In this document: positions 39,820-54,800 of the stretch, piece by piece
How positions within the stretch are numbered: the first letter of the stretch is position 1
Layout: each line of letters opens with the position of its first letter
From: Paraspadella gotoi
Lineage: Eukaryota; Chaetognatha
Direction of reading: 5' to 3'
DNA: 64,000 nucleotides
NCBI GenBank assembly: GCA_051294375.1
Contig: CM119263.1
Location: 12,067,130-12,131,129 of the forward strand
Position numbers and translations under genes: made by a program
The notes under the pieces: generated by a model
The model's input: only the letters and a program-made list of their open reading frames with translations
Database searches by the model: none
Told to the model about the DNA's origin: nothing

Positions 39820-42800
39820 GTATAAACATAATAACAACAATGACTCTTTCTTTTTCTTACTCAATATCCCTCTTTATTTTTCTATCTTTCTCTCTCTCAA
39901 TCTATTTCTCATTTTCCTTTTTGATCTCTCATTTTTAACTTACCTTTTTTCAAGCTCCTTACTTTTTATACTTTTACCATTCCAATTCATCTCCTCTATC
40001 TTTAAACATTCGTGTGAGCTTTGTTTTATTCATAAAAGTATAAATATTAATTTAAATTTCAAAAAATTAAGTATTTTTTTAAAATTTCCAAAAAAATGAA
40101 CTGACCTATGCTCATTGAGAATTTTATTTCTACTCTAAAATAAAAGATATCAAAAAAAGAAAAAAATCAGATTGTAGCAAAATCAAATAGCTAAAAGCTG
40201 ATTTTTTTGAAAATTCAAAATTCGTTCTCTATTTCCAGATCTAAAATTCTCAATGCTCAAAATCTTTTTTAAGAAATAAAAATGTTTATGGTACAGAAGT
40301 ACAGTAGTCCGAACTGTTTTAAAATATACATAATATTACATATATTATTGCAATAACATGACTTAACTCAAAATGACTTCCTTATTCTTTGACTCAACAC
40401 AGGAGGAATACAGTAAAAAAAGAAAGTCAAATCTTGAAAAAGTGGAGAAAAAAATTCGTCATTTTAGTTTTCAAATTGATTGATCTAAAACTTTTATTTT
40501 CTAAATTCAAAAGTATGAAATAATGAATCAGAGAGTAAGATCTTTTTTTCAGCTATCATTTGGTGTATAATTATAATCATTTTTAATATTTTTTATCCAT
40601 ATAGTTTAACTGACATATCAAGGAGTACAAAATTTTGTCATAGATTTTCGCTACCACGAGTCTGCTTCTTACTGCCTTTTTACTAATTTTTCGTTTTTTG
40701 TAAATAAGTAAACGTTGAAGAGACAGTAATTATTGATAAGTGTTAATGACAAAACCGTTCAATATAAGCAGTCCCTGAGCTTCGGATCAGGCTATAACAC
40801 CATGTTACAGGCGGGTTAAGCGCCCCGTCCCTCTTAACTGCCAGACGACCACCGGGCTAGAACCCCGGACCTTTGGGTTGGGAGGCGAATGACTTGCCTC
40901 TGGCACCAATGGCCGCTGATGAACGCTTGGTGGATTTTAGTCCACCATACATCCCCCCTCCCGTAGGAAGAAGTCTGTTGCGTCTCTTCAGTGAATTGTT
41001 GTTGGTGGAAAGTTCGTCACCAAGTTGAGGCATGTCGCCTGATGTGTTCTGGGCAGAAAGTGCATTGCCAGGTTGAGGCATGTCGCCTGAAAGTGTTGTT
41101 GTTGCTGTTGTGTTAGGAAGTCGGGCTCACCAATGAAGAGACAGTAATTATTGATAAGTGTTAATGACAGAACCGTTCAATATAAGCAGTCCCTGAGCTT
41201 CAGATCAGGCTGTAAAACCATTTTACACGCGGGTTAAGCGCCCCGTCCCTCTTAACTGCCAGACGACCACCGGGTTAGAACCCTGGGAGGCGAATGACTA
41301 GCCTCCGGCACCAATGGCCGCTGATGAACGGTTGGTGGATTTTAGTCCACCATAACGTTATGGTAAAAGTAAAGGAAGTTTGGTAGAACCAAGCGCATGC
41401 AGTATTATTAATGTAAAGCTTTAAGTTTGGCTCACAGATTAAGAAATATGAAAAAAATTTGCCTGTCGAAAGTCAGGGGCAAGATAGCTTATTTTTTAAA
41501 TGAATGGATAATTTTTATATTGGTTGTACCAATTTCATGAAATAGTTTAAATGGTTAAATATTAGAGTGATGTGAAAATAATAAAATTATATAAAATTAA
41601 AATTTAGTATATAAAATATGGAAATAAAAACTAATATAAATTTATTTTTAAATTTTATACTTTAGTGGGTACCAGTGAGCTATATTTATATATAGTATTA
41701 AGTATATAATATTAATAGACTATAATTTCAAAAAAATGTAAATTTTTAAATTCTTTTATTAAGTTAGTAAAAAATATAAAAAACTATATTCAGGATACCG
41801 ATTTTCAATTTCCAGATTAAAAATATAGTTTTTTTTTAATGTTAACCTAATTAATGATATAATTTTTAAAAAAGATTTATATTTTCTTAAATCAACTTTT
41901 TGTAAGGAAACTGAATCTGTTCTCAGAATTTAAAAAAAAACATTTTAAAATTTTGACATTTTATAAGGGTAGCACTATATACAAAATAAGCTAACTGGGC
42001 TACTATATTAGTAAAAAAAAATTAATGTCAGATTAGTATTCACTAATATGATAGTTTTCAAGATATAATTTTTTTTTCTGAAAAAAAAACAGCAAACAAA
42101 TAATTGCGAGAATGGTTGCAAAAATATCTTATGTCAACAATAAACGTGAACAAAAAAGGAAAATAAAAAAGAAAAAGAGATCGGGAGACAAAGTCAAGCA
42201 ACTCCGTCCACATGAGACGGCAACTCAATCACGGGACTTCGGGAAGCGAGCAGGTCCCCGTTGTCGATATAAATGCTAAATTTTGATTTCAAACATTCAC
42301 TTCACCCTATTAAACATGTATTTTGCTTTTTCCATTTAAACTTATTTCCACTTATTTCCATCAAATCTTGATTTCCAACCCAATCACACACTTTTTAATT
42401 AACGTTCAAATCTGAGATGATATAAGTGTCTCACCGACAAGATAATGGGGGTGACCGAGAGACGGACAAACTTAACTAATGAGCCAGAATCTTCTTATTA
42501 GCAGATCCGGTTAAAAAACCTCTTCTTTCTTTCTTTCCTTACCCCCACAATGTGTCTCTTTCTGTCTTTTTTGATCAATCCATCAATCAATCAATAAATG
42601 GATTACCGCTGGCTAATATAATGGTTACTATCTAGGAAAAAGTATATCACATAATTTAGTTATTCAATAAAAAGTATACAAAACATGGATAAAAGATTCT
42701 TAATATTTGGTATGCCCTTTCTCGGCATTGACTACTATCTATATTCATCTGGGCATGCTCTTATACAGCAAATTGAGGTATGACCGTGAAATGTGTTTCC

Positions 42801-45800
42801 ATATCTTTAACGCAATTTTTTTCAGCCCCAATTTTAATGTTGAGCGTCTTTCCCTTTTTTATGAGAGCTATAATAGCATTTTTTTAAACCAAAAAAAGGT
42901 GCAAGACCTTTAGCATTGCCAAATTTAAAAAAAATTAAACTCTTTGAAATAAAAATAAATAATTAAATACTAAAAATAGTAGAAAATTAAACAAATTTTT
43001 TCACCATTTTTCATTAAAAGTAACCTGCCTGTAACTTCTAAACGATTTGACCTACAAAAAAATGGAAGGAAGCTTCTGAAAAAAAAATCAATATAAATTT
43101 GGAAATATTCTGATTTTTTTAAATCAAAAAAGTTTTCTAGTATATATCCTTTAATAAAAATGTGATATACTTTTTTTCTAGATAGTAGATTTAACCGTTA
43201 GGGTTAGACAGGCCCGCGGGCGATGGAGATGTCGTGGCACGTGAACTGAGAAAACTGAGGGAAAACTTAGGGATGTGGAAGACGATGCCGCGAGTAGTTC
43301 ACCGTGTTGGACATAAACTCTCGTTGTAATCCGTCGATTTTATTTACCTTTTGTAAAAGTGTTTGAAAACATAAACAATCGATATTTATTTGTTGCCCAC
43401 AAGTTCCCGAACTTCGGATCGAGCTGTAGTCCGTCACTACAGGTTGGATAGACGCCCCGGCGCGCTTTAATGTGTGAATCAGCAGGGCGCGAACCCGGTT
43501 GGGAGGAGCTCGTGCTAGCTCCGGCGCCATAGGTGCTTCTGATTCTCGGACGAGTAACTGGGTATGAAATACTACCGCTACAGGGATAGGGTTTGGATCG
43601 GGGCCTGGTTTAGAATTAGAGTTGAGTTGAATTTCCAGCTGGCGATGGAATGGAGTAGGTTTAGGGTTAAGGACGCGAAGCCGAGTCGCCGAAAATTCCA
43701 ATGGACTTGCAAAACAGACCGGGATAAAAACAAAATTAAAAATATAAATGAAAGAAAGAAAAATAGGAATCTAAATCTAATAATACCACTCCTATAGTTC
43801 GATAGAGACTTGATTTTCTCTTAATATTGTAATTATAGAACGGAGCCAAGAAGCGATCATGTGCGTTTCAAGTTATAAAAGCAAAGGATGTTTCTGCTTC
43901 TATTTTAAAAAACCCAGTGCATATCGGGTAAGAATAAAAATTAAAGTTATTAATGTTTCAGTTGAAAAAGTACCCACTGACGGAGGTATAAATGGGAACA
44001 TCATTAAACAAATTTGCCAATTATTTCAAAAGTCTTGCCAAGCAAAGTCTTTCATGCCCTCATTCACTCATTCACAAGGTATCAGCCAAAGGTTGAACTG
44101 ACTTCAAGCATATATGTAATAAAAGTAATATATATGAAAATCAATATTATTGAAATAATTCAGCGTATTATATTATTATCATTTTAAATTTTTTTATTAT
44201 TTTTTATAAGTATACCTAATTTTATTAGTATAATTATTTTTTGATAATTTGCAAAATTACATATTTCACTATTTTCTATTTTTATATTTTTTAAAGGCTT
44301 TACTATTTAATCTAAATTATTTAATTACATATAAATTGCATTTAAAAAAATTAATATAATTGAAAAAATTAAATAGGTCATAATATTATTACTTTTAAAA
44401 GATTGTATGAAATTTAAATATTTATAATCCTTAAAAGCTTAATTTAAAATCTAATCTAGTTTTAAAAAAATTTAATTTATTATTTATAAAGAAAATTATT
44501 TAAAAATAAATAAATTATTTATGTTTAATGAAAATTTGCAAATTATTATTATTATATGTACAGAAAGGAAATTGATTTTTATAATAAAAATAAACTTATT
44601 TTTTGGGTGTATTTCTATTTAATATAATATTTAATATTTTTTTCTTTCGGTCTTTTAAAATTTATGAAAGATTTTAGTGACCGAGAGGAAATAGCGTCGC
44701 CATGCCTCTCTGTCTCTGCCCCTCAGTCCAGACTTAGTGAGCTCAGTGGGTCTGTGAGATTTTACCGTCAATTGCCTTGCTTTCCGGAACTTCGGACCCG
44801 GCGATAGGCTACTACAATATCATAAAAGAAAAATATAAGAAAAGAAAAAAAAATAGCAAAATAAAAAAGAAAAGTTAATTACAAAATTAAGGTTATATTT
44901 AAAAAAAAATGAAAATAATCAATGACGGTGATAGCCGCGCAGAAGTCTTGATCAATACTATGGGAACTAAGAACAGGATGTAGTCGGGCATTGCCTAGGT
45001 TCACCCCGCCTATAAGTAGCGGTAGCCGACCAAATTCAAATTTTATTTTTTAATGGGAACAGTATTAAACGAATCCATTATTGGTATTAGTTATTGTGTT
45101 AAAATATTTTTTTTGAAAAAATGTTCCGAACCATTCGCTAATTAAAATTATTATTTTGCTATATAATGTAATTTTTTTTTTTATATTTTAAGTTTTTTTT
45201 AATTGATTCTGATAGAGCTGAAAAAGTTGAGCAAAAAATTACTGAAAATTAGCAAAATCTATTAAAATTGTCGGATGAGGATGAGTTTTTCCTAATTTTG
45301 ACCCACTTATCAAAATATTGAAAGAATAATTATACTTTGTGTAGACAACTTTTATAAGCTATATGAATCTGCTTTTAAAAATACAAAATAAAAAAAAAAT
45401 TTGACATTTCCTATTTATAAATAAATATTAAAAAATTAGCCATTTTAAAAAATTTTGGTCCATTGTCAATGGACCAAAATTGAAAGTTTTCTCAGAAATG
45501 TATGAATTTTCATTTGGGAAGGTTCCCAAATCAAACTTCTGACCCACCCCATTGACAAAGATTGGCTCTACTATAAGCATGACACTTTCAGTTGTGACCC
45601 TGTGGCTCATTGAGTAAAGCCATCAGTTCATGACCACTAGGTACCGGGTTCAATCCCAACCCAGTACCTACCCTGTGGGAAGCGTGAGGACAGCCGTAAG
45701 CTGCCTTGGGGGCATGACAATCCCTCAAGCATGGTTCCAAGCCCAGGGATCCGTTCCATGGCTGCTAGAGAGGGTTATAGAAGTTACGGACAGTCATCTT

Positions 45801-48800
45801 TAGCCCACGTAACGCCTTATCCACAAGGCTAAGTGTATTTATAGCTTAGAAGAGGATCGACACGGGTAGATTTTCCATCGAGCTTGCAGTGTTGCAATCG
45901 CATTAGTCGATTCCATCCTTGAGTCATTCGCCCGATCCTCTGATCCGTTTTCAATTCTCGAAGGGTTAAAGGTCTTTTGATGATGACTAAGGTCATCTTA
46001 ATGACTGTGGTCAATTAGAGTTAATAGGAGTCACCCGAGAAGGAAGGTGGCCTGTGGTAAGTCGCCTCTTAAGTTTAATAATCCGCTGTTATTGTTTTTC
46101 AGTGAATTTTTTTATGACTCTATATTTTGGGGAGGAACAACTTTTTCGATAGATCAAGCGATTAATTACTATGGCAATACTAAAGCGTTTTATTTTGCTG
46201 ATCGGCTCACTATTCAGGATGTTGCCGATGAAGAAAGCGGCTATGATGCCGTTTGCAAGGTAGATTTAAAACAAATTAAATAAAAAAAAAAGTTTGAGCA
46301 AACAATGTCAGGAACCCTCATGATACTCCTAATATTACTATTTTGCTTTAAGAGGAAGGTTTGTTCACCGTAACCATGCGTGAACTTAAATGTGATACAG
46401 CTCTGACATCAAGAAAGACATCGTAGCTACGAGTTAATGAAATTCGTTGTTCAAAAGAAAAACAAACTATTCTCCTTTAATGATAATTCTTATAAAATAT
46501 TTATAATTCTTTTGTCATTTTAATAGAATTATAAGTTTTGAATCAAAACCCTGTAGGAAAAGTCGCTTTTAAAGCAAAATTTATTTGTAATTTACAAAGT
46601 AATTACATTTTAAACATAGGGAAAAGTTTTTAGATGGTTTTGCTCTTTTTAAGGAAAAGTCGATTTACAGTTAAATTCTCTTATGGTGGACTAAAATTCA
46701 CCAAAGTTCATTAGCGGCCGTTGGTGTACGAGGCAAGTCATTTGCTTCCCAACCCAAAGGTCAAGGGTTTTATCCCGTATAGAGGGACGCGCCGCTTAAC
46801 TCGCCTGTAATACGGTGGGCCTTGTTTGCCCAGAACGCCCTATTTTATCTTAAAATCGGAATTAACTTAATTTATTTTGGCTAAAGATTAGGTTAGAAGT
46901 TAAGATTAGGGATTGTTTTATAAGTTTAAAAATTTATTTAAATTAAATATTATAGTTAAAATTTAATTCTGGGAAAAACAAACGGAAAGGGGCACTCTCT
47001 CCAAATGAATAGTTTTGGGTAATTACTTGTTTAGAAGCGCTTTCAATGTTTACTTAATTCGGGTAAAATACTATAACTTTGTTCTTAACTGAAAAAAATC
47101 AATTAAGGTTTATAAATCAGTGGGAAAAAAATCCTTTCTCGGTTACCCTATTGTGAGACATTGCTGCAAAATTGAAATGGTAGACTATTACGCCTGGAAG
47201 CCCCCCGGAATCGGACGTCAACTCTTCTTTTTCTTCATCCAGGTAAATTTGATTCAAAAAAAATTTACATACTTTTTACTTACTTTTTACACAATTTTTA
47301 ATAAAAGGAAAAATACTGTAAAAGTAGTATTATATCTTTAATTTTTAGCCAACCAAATTCAAAATTTAATGGGAACAGCAATAAACAAATAGGTTATCAA
47401 TACTCCTGATAGTGTTAAAATATTTTTTTGAAAAAATGATCCAAATCAATACTAATTCCCTCTTCAAAATTATTATAATCTGGTGTGCCCATCGAGTTAA
47501 AGCTTTCCTTAACATTGCCCAAGAGGGTCATTAGATTCATGGATTATCTCAATGTTCGAGCCCTTAGTTTGTCATTTAGAAAGTGAAATGGGCCAAGTAA
47601 TCCGCCGGTAGTCTGGATTCTGGACGCCATGACTACTCTGTCTCAACATGAGGTAACACACAGTTAAAGCTTTGAGATTGCCTTGTAGAAAGTGAGATGG
47701 ACTGGGTAACCCGCCAGTAGGCAAGGGCCTGCCTCCAGATCCAAAACTCTTGACTCCATAAACACATATACTGTGTATAATGTAAATTGTATATGTATAT
47801 ATAAATTAGGTCACGTGATCAGAATTTTAATGCGGCATAGTTCGTGTAATGCTTGCTTATTTTTGTTGATTTTTAGTTGCGCCGCAAGTCCTCGCGCAGC
47901 AACTCTATAACCCACTTTTCAGTCGGTATGTCTGTCTGTCGATCTGTCCCACTTACGTTAAAAATGCTCATAACTCGCCTGTTCATTTGTTAAGTGACTG
48001 CTAGCGCCGCCATCAGGAAATCCTAAAACAGAATAAAAGACAAAATTCCGATGCAGTGCGTGTCATAAATACATTGCAGCCATATCATGTCGTGTTATGT
48101 AAATAAATAAATAAATAATAAAAAATAAAATAAAATAATAAAATAATAAATAGATACACATGAAAATAAAGTCACTGTGGCGCAACACATTGGATGAACC
48201 GATCTTGTTAAAAGATAAGTGATAAACCATAAGATTATTTTTGGGCATGTATTTTATATTTGTTTTGCCAAATAACCACCAAAGAATGCTTTCTCGATAG
48301 AAAGTCAGTGTAGCGCAACACCTTGAACTTCGGTTTTTTAAAAAAATTGGCCCTACACTTATTAGGATGCCAGGTCCATTAGAATCAAAAATTTACAGTG
48401 AGTACATGCTCGAACGAAAATTTAGACATTTTTAAGTTTACTTTCAATGGACAAAAAAAATCTCTTATGGCTCTATACCCTAGTAATTAATTTTTTAATA
48501 TATATTTATAGATAGGAAATGCCTAAAATTTTTGTGAAAAATTTTAAATTTTAAGACCAGATTCAAATAGCTCGTAAAAAGTTGTTTACACAAAGTATAA
48601 ATCTTTTTTAAATATTTTTATGATAAGTAGGTCAAAAATAAGAAAAACCGTAAACAGTTGTCATCATCATCTTTCGATGATTTAATTGGTTTTTTTAGAT
48701 TTTTATTCAGAAAACGTAAGAATTTTTAAAAGCTGTAGTTATATTTCTTTTTTTAACTTTTTTTGCTCAATCAGAATTAGGGACCAACTCCAGAGATAAT

Positions 48801-51800
48801 ATAAAATTTTGACTATTAGTAAAGTATTTTTAGTTATCTTGACTAAATATTTAAGATTTCTTTTTCAAAAAAAAATTTACATTATATGTCTTGATTAATA
48901 CATTAAATATTACTTGTCTTTTTTTATATTATAAATTTTTTTTTTTAAATCTTAAAATTTTTTGATAGACTCTGATAGAGCATAAAAAGGTAAACAAGAA
49001 ATATAATTACAGCTTTTAAAAATTCTTATCATCTTTCGATGATAAAATAATCGAAAGATGATGATGATGAAGATTTTTACAGTTTTTTATTTTTGACTCA
49101 CTTATAATGAAAATATTGAAAAAAGATTTATACTTTGTGTTGACAACTTTTTATGAGCTATCTGAATCTTGTCTTAAAAATTAAAAATTATCAAAAAATT
49201 TTTGCCTTTCCTATTTATTAATTAATATTAAAAAAATAATTATTTGGGTATAGAGCCAGATAAGAAATGTTTTGTCCATTGAAAGTATACTTCAAAATGT
49301 ATAAATTTTCGTTTGAGCATGTAATCATTCTAAATTTTTGACTCACCTCATTGAGTGGGGCTACCCCTATCAGAATCTATCAAACAATTTTAGGATTTCA
49401 AAAAAATTTTTCTTATAATTAGGCTCGTACCATCAGAAAAAAGCATTTTTAAAAAAAAATATTTTAATACTATAATCTATGCTCATGATGGATTATTTTC
49501 ACGCTGTATACATTAGCATTTAAATTTCATCGGCTATGGCTACCATTAGTAATTAAGTAATCTTTTCAGAAGTAAACAGATTCCTCAATTTTTTTATTTC
49601 GAAATCGAAAACGAAAGTTTTGAATAGAACGACTTTTAATAACAATAGTTATCGAAAAAAGAGAAAAATACACAATTTCTAAATCATATTAAGCAAAATA
49701 TTTTATCAGGAACAAAAGTATATTTAAACTACACCAGATATTATTTATATGATTTTTCTGTAAACTTGAAGTTGCTGATTACCATGGCTTGTCTTCTCAT
49801 TCCTTAGATGATGATTTACACTAACATTCTTCTCATTATCGAGTGGTCGATGTTATGTTGCAATCGAGGAAGAACCCGTGTCAAAAAAATAATTATCAGC
49901 GATGAGGACGACGACGACGTGACGGCGGAAAATTTGCTCGTCAACAAATATATCACGGATCAACGCCTCCTTGAAGGCGGAGCGACAGATCCTCATTTGG
50001 GGATGACGCTTCTCCGGGAAGGCCGACCCGCTCTCGTTATTTCCCATGATGACCTTATTGTTCACAACCTGGGCAAGTCGTTTGGGAACTTTAAAGCTGT
50101 CGACGGAATTTCTTTCGTTGTTCCCAAGGTTTTTAGAAGGGTCTTTGTACAATGTACAGTTTAGCGCTGTAAAATTTTTTAAAATCAAATAAAAAACTTC
50201 GAATAGTGGATCATGAAAAGTAGGTGGCCTGTTCAGTGTCCCCACCAGTGTGGATAGATAGCACTCTTCAGCTTACTAAGCACTTCATACTGGGCTGAAA
50301 ACCACCCTTAAGCCTTGTTCCAAACCAAGGACCCATTCCATGGCTGCCAGAGGGGGTGAAAAACGTTATGAAGAGCATTCTTCAGCCCACTTAGCGCCTT
50401 ATACACACTGGGCTAAACTTCTTTTTCTACCACTATTTTTAACCCCCTCTAGCAGACATGGAACGGGTCCTGGGCTTGGAACCAGGCTTAAGAGTTTTCC
50501 TCACCAACGAGGCAGTTTACGGTCGTTGTCACGCTTCCCGCAGAATAGGTACTACTGGGAATTGATCCATATACCTCATGGTCATGAGTTGATGGTATTA
50601 TTCAATTAGCCACTGGGTCACGACTGAATGAATCATGCTCATAGACGGGGTGAACTTATGCAATGCCCGACGATAAAACTTGTTATAAAACAATTATTGC
50701 GTAAACCTGCTATTGTCAGGGTCAACTTTTTGGTCTTCTTGGATTAAACGGAGCCGGGAAATCTACAACCTTCAAGATGTTAAGTGGAGAAATAGGAATC
50801 ACTCACGGTTTGTATTGATTATTAACCGCAATATACTTAGATTTGCGAATACTTATGAAAGAGCTATTATACGTATGCAAAAACAAGTTGCTGCGCGAAT
50901 AAATGTAAATCGCTTTCAAGGGTTTAAACTGAACCATTATTGCGGTACAAATTGAAGAGACAGTAATTATTATTATGTGTTAGTGATAAATTAATTTATT
51001 AATTAAATTATATTATTTTAGTTTATATAGTTTGTATTAATTATAATACCGCTAATGATCTGTGGGCAGATCCAACATGTTTTGCTCAAACTTAGTTCAG
51101 ATTACGTATCACTGATCTTACTATACCGCCCACTTCCGGCCAATTTTGTTATTGAAACCACATTCATAAATGCATTATCCTCGATAAAATCACACCTTTC
51201 TTCATTTAAAGATGAGACGAGAATGAAGGAAAGAAAGGAGAGGTAATTAAAAGAAGAAAGAAAACTAAAATATAAAAAAAATACGAGAAACCGAGACAAC
51301 ATCAAAAAGCAAATATAAAATTTTAGCAGAATTTTTTTAGGATGTTCTCGCTATATATCTGATATAATTAGGTAAATTTTACATACATCTTATGATTTTT
51401 TCAGGCCATAAAATACTACTAATTCTAATATAACCTTACAAAATTGAGTTGAAAATTCGCGTTATTGCAGTTTTTAGAATAGGTTTAAAAAATAGGTGTT
51501 TTTTGACCATTTTTAGGGCTTTTTGAGGTCCTGTATTTCTTTCATGGGTTATCACAAATTTAAAAAATTTATATTAGTATCAGTAATTATATTCACCAAT
51601 AAGATTTTGCATAAATTTTTTTTAAAAAAATATTATTTATCAAAAAATCATATTTTGTTAGTTAATATATTAAAAATCACTATTTAGTTTAGTATAAAAA
51701 ATTATAATTTGATTACGAAGGATAAGAATTGCCTATCATCAACTAATATTTTCTATAATAAAAAGTTAACTAATAAATAAAAAAATAAATAATAGCTAAT

Positions 51801-54800
51801 TATTATAATATAGCAACTATGCATAAATATTAAAAAAAAATTTTTTATCAGTCTAACACTTTTCCATAGGACCAAGTAATGTTAAGTTAATTTTTAATTG
51901 AGAAAAAAATATATCGTTGAGTATTTTTGAGCAACAGTATGCAAATTAAATTTTTGTTTAAAAATGATGCTTCAAAAACAAAACTTCAAATTTTTTTTTT
52001 GAAATATAGAATGGGAATAGACCATACGAGTTTCCATCCACACATGCATATCAAGTCATTTCCATTCATTATTATTAGAAGATATAGCTTCTGGACTTAA
52101 TGATAAGGAAAAGCCAAGACCGAGTACTGGTAAATGCGGTAGAAAGTGTATGATAGAGGTTTCATTGGAATCGCGGCGACTCTAGTGGAAATGAGTTTAA
52201 CCTAATGAAAATTAAAGTCAATTTATAATCCTTTTAAAATGAAAGATTATTATAAGGCAATAATATTAAAACAGTTGAAATCAAACAATGTAGGATCTGC
52301 CTACGATAATTAAGTCAGGTAAAAGCTAACTTATCCACAAAATTGAATCTTCCCTCTTTCCATTACATTTATTTGTTTGTCCATCCATCTGAACTTTAAC
52401 CTATCATATACACTTGAGTAAAATTGATGATGATCTGAAATTTTGTTGTGTTGGCCCAGAAAAGAGGTGATTAGCTTAATCTTAGTTTGGACAAAACCAT
52501 TCTGTAGAAAAGAAATTAATTTAAAATTAAAAAAATATTAAAATAATTTTTAACTATTTATTGGTTTTCAAATTTTAAAGACAGTAAATTAATTATAGAT
52601 GATATATAGATAAACTTCAATAATAATAATATATAAGGGTAATATAAGTATAAACATAATAACAACAATGACTCTTGTTTTCTTACTCAATATCCCCTCT
52701 TTATTTTTCATCTTTCTCTCTCTCAATTATTTTCCCTCATTTTCCTTTTTGATCTCTCATTTTTCACACTTACCTTTTTTCAAAGCTCTTTACTTCTCTA
52801 TAGTCATCCATTCTCTACCATTCAATAACCATCTTCGTACTGTGATCATCTGACTTTCTTTTCATAGAGTTAAATATTAATTTAATATTTAAAAAATTAA
52901 GTTTATTTTTTAAAATTTTCCAAAAAAATGAACTTTTTGACCTATGCTATTGGAAATTTTTATTTCTACTCTAAACATAAAAGATATCAAAAAAAGAAAA
53001 AAATCAGATTGTTAGCAAATCAAATAGCTAAAAGCTGATTTTTTTTGAAATTCAAAATTCTTCTCTATTTCCAGATCTAAATTCTCCATGCTCAAAATCT
53101 TTTTAAGAAATAAAAATGTTTATGGTACAAGAAGTACAGTAGTCCCACTGTTTTAAATATACTATATTACATTATTATTGCAATTAAACTGTACTTAACT
53201 CAAATGATTCCTTATTCTTTTTGACTCAACACAGGAGGAATCAGTAAAAAGAAAGTCAATCTTGAAAAAGTGGAGAAAAAAATTCGTCATTTTTAGTTTC
53301 AAATTGATTGATCTAAAACTTTATATTTTCTAAAATTCAAAAATATAAAATAATGAATCAGAGAAGTAAGATCTTTTTTCAGCTATCATTTGGTGGTATT
53401 GATTACAATAAGGTCATTTTTACTATTTTTGGTTCATATAGTTTAAATCTGACATATCAAGGAGTACAAAATTTATCGTCAAGTTTTCCTACCACGAGTC
53501 TGCTTCTTACTGCCTTTTTAACTAATTTCCGTTTTTTGTAAATAATAAACGTTTGAGAGACAGTAATATTAATTAAGTTGTTAAATGATAGAACTCAATA
53601 TAAGCAGTCCCTGAGCTTCGGATCAGGCTGTAACACCATGTTACAGGCGGGTTAAGCGCCCCGTCCCTCTTAACTGCCAGACGACCACGGGCTAGAACCC
53701 CGGACCTTTGGGTTGGGAGGCGAATGACTTGCCTGGCACCAATGGCCGCTGATGAACGGTTGGTGGATTTTAGTCCCCATACATCCCCCCCTCCCGTAGG
53801 GAGAAGTCTGTTGCGTCTCTTCAGTGAATTTGTTGTTGGTGAAAGTTCGTCACCAAGTTGAGGCATGTCGCCTGATGTGTTGTGGGCGAAAGTGCATTCG
53901 CCAGGTTGAGGCATGTCGCCTGAAAGTGTTGTTGTTTTGCTGTTGTGTTGGAAGTCGGGCTCACCAATGAAGAGACAGGAATTATTATTATGTGTTAATG
54001 ACAGAACCATTCAATATAAGCAGTCCCTGAGCTTCGGATCAGGCTGTAACACCATTGTTACAGGCGGGTTAAGCGCCCCGTCCCTCTTAACTGCCAGACG
54101 ACCACCGGGTAGAACCCCTGGGAGGCGAATGACTGCCTCCGGCACCAATGGCCGCTGATGAACGGTTGGTGGATTTTAGTCCACCATAACGTTATAGGTA
54201 AAAGTAAAGGAAGTTTGGTAAGAACCAAGCGCATGCAGTATTATTAATGTAAAGCATTTAAGTTTGCTCACAGAATTAAGAAAATATTAGGAAAAAATTT
54301 GACTGAATCGAAAGTTCCCAGGGGAAGATAGACTATATTTTTTAACATGAATGGATAATTTTATATTGGTAGTACCAAATTTCAATGAAATAGTTAAATG
54401 TTATAAATATTAGAGTGATGTTTGAAATAATTAAATTATATAAAATTATAATTATGTATAATAAATATGGAAATAAAAACTAATATTTAATTATTTTTAA
54501 ATTTTATTACTTTAGTGGCGTAACCATGTGAGCTATATTTTATATATGTATTAAGTATATTAAAGTAGAAATACTACTATTGAAATTAAATTCAAAGGGG
54601 CGGGTTCAAAACTTATCTTGAAAGTCTACTTTTAAGAGTAAAAAAGAATTTTTAAAAAAGTTCGATTTTAATGCTTTTATTGTTGCTTTAAAATTACAAT
54701 ATATAACATATAATGTAAAAAATTTTTAATCAATCTTAACTTTTTTCTTTGAATGAATTCTAGTAGAGCATAAAAAGTTAAATAAAAATTTAACTATAAC

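Larger units (their letters stand above)
39348..48493 (+). repeat. 9-kb direct duplication, first copy
   Basis: Collinear with 52137-61871 over the whole length, including the TRIM insertion, the interrupted SINE and exons 15-16. The two copies differ mainly by single-base indels in homopolymers and by one 0.63-kb insertion in the second. Both edges fall at or in repeats. Confidence 0.94.

Noticed and set aside
40857-41081. 74-residue frame with repeated 'SGDMPQ' units (also 53573-54010)
   Set aside because: It is the interior of the TRIM-like element. The CAGGCGACATGCC units give the repeat, and there is no retroelement protein similarity.
43267-43701. 144-residue minus-strand frame
   Set aside because: It lies over a GC-rich repeat block with a tRNA-like box, and the duplicate copy breaks the frame.
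43859-44101. 80-codon frame in the intron after exon 14
   Set aside because: It has a possible GT donor, but it does not resemble ABCA sequence, and the second copy has frame-breaking indels.
45601-45657. Possible functional tRNA gene
   Set aside because: It has A and B boxes but no cloverleaf with a proper anticodon stem, and it occurs in several dispersed copies with a long tail, as a SINE does.
49853-50245. 130-residue minus-strand frame
   Set aside because: Shadow of ABCA exon 17 on the other strand.
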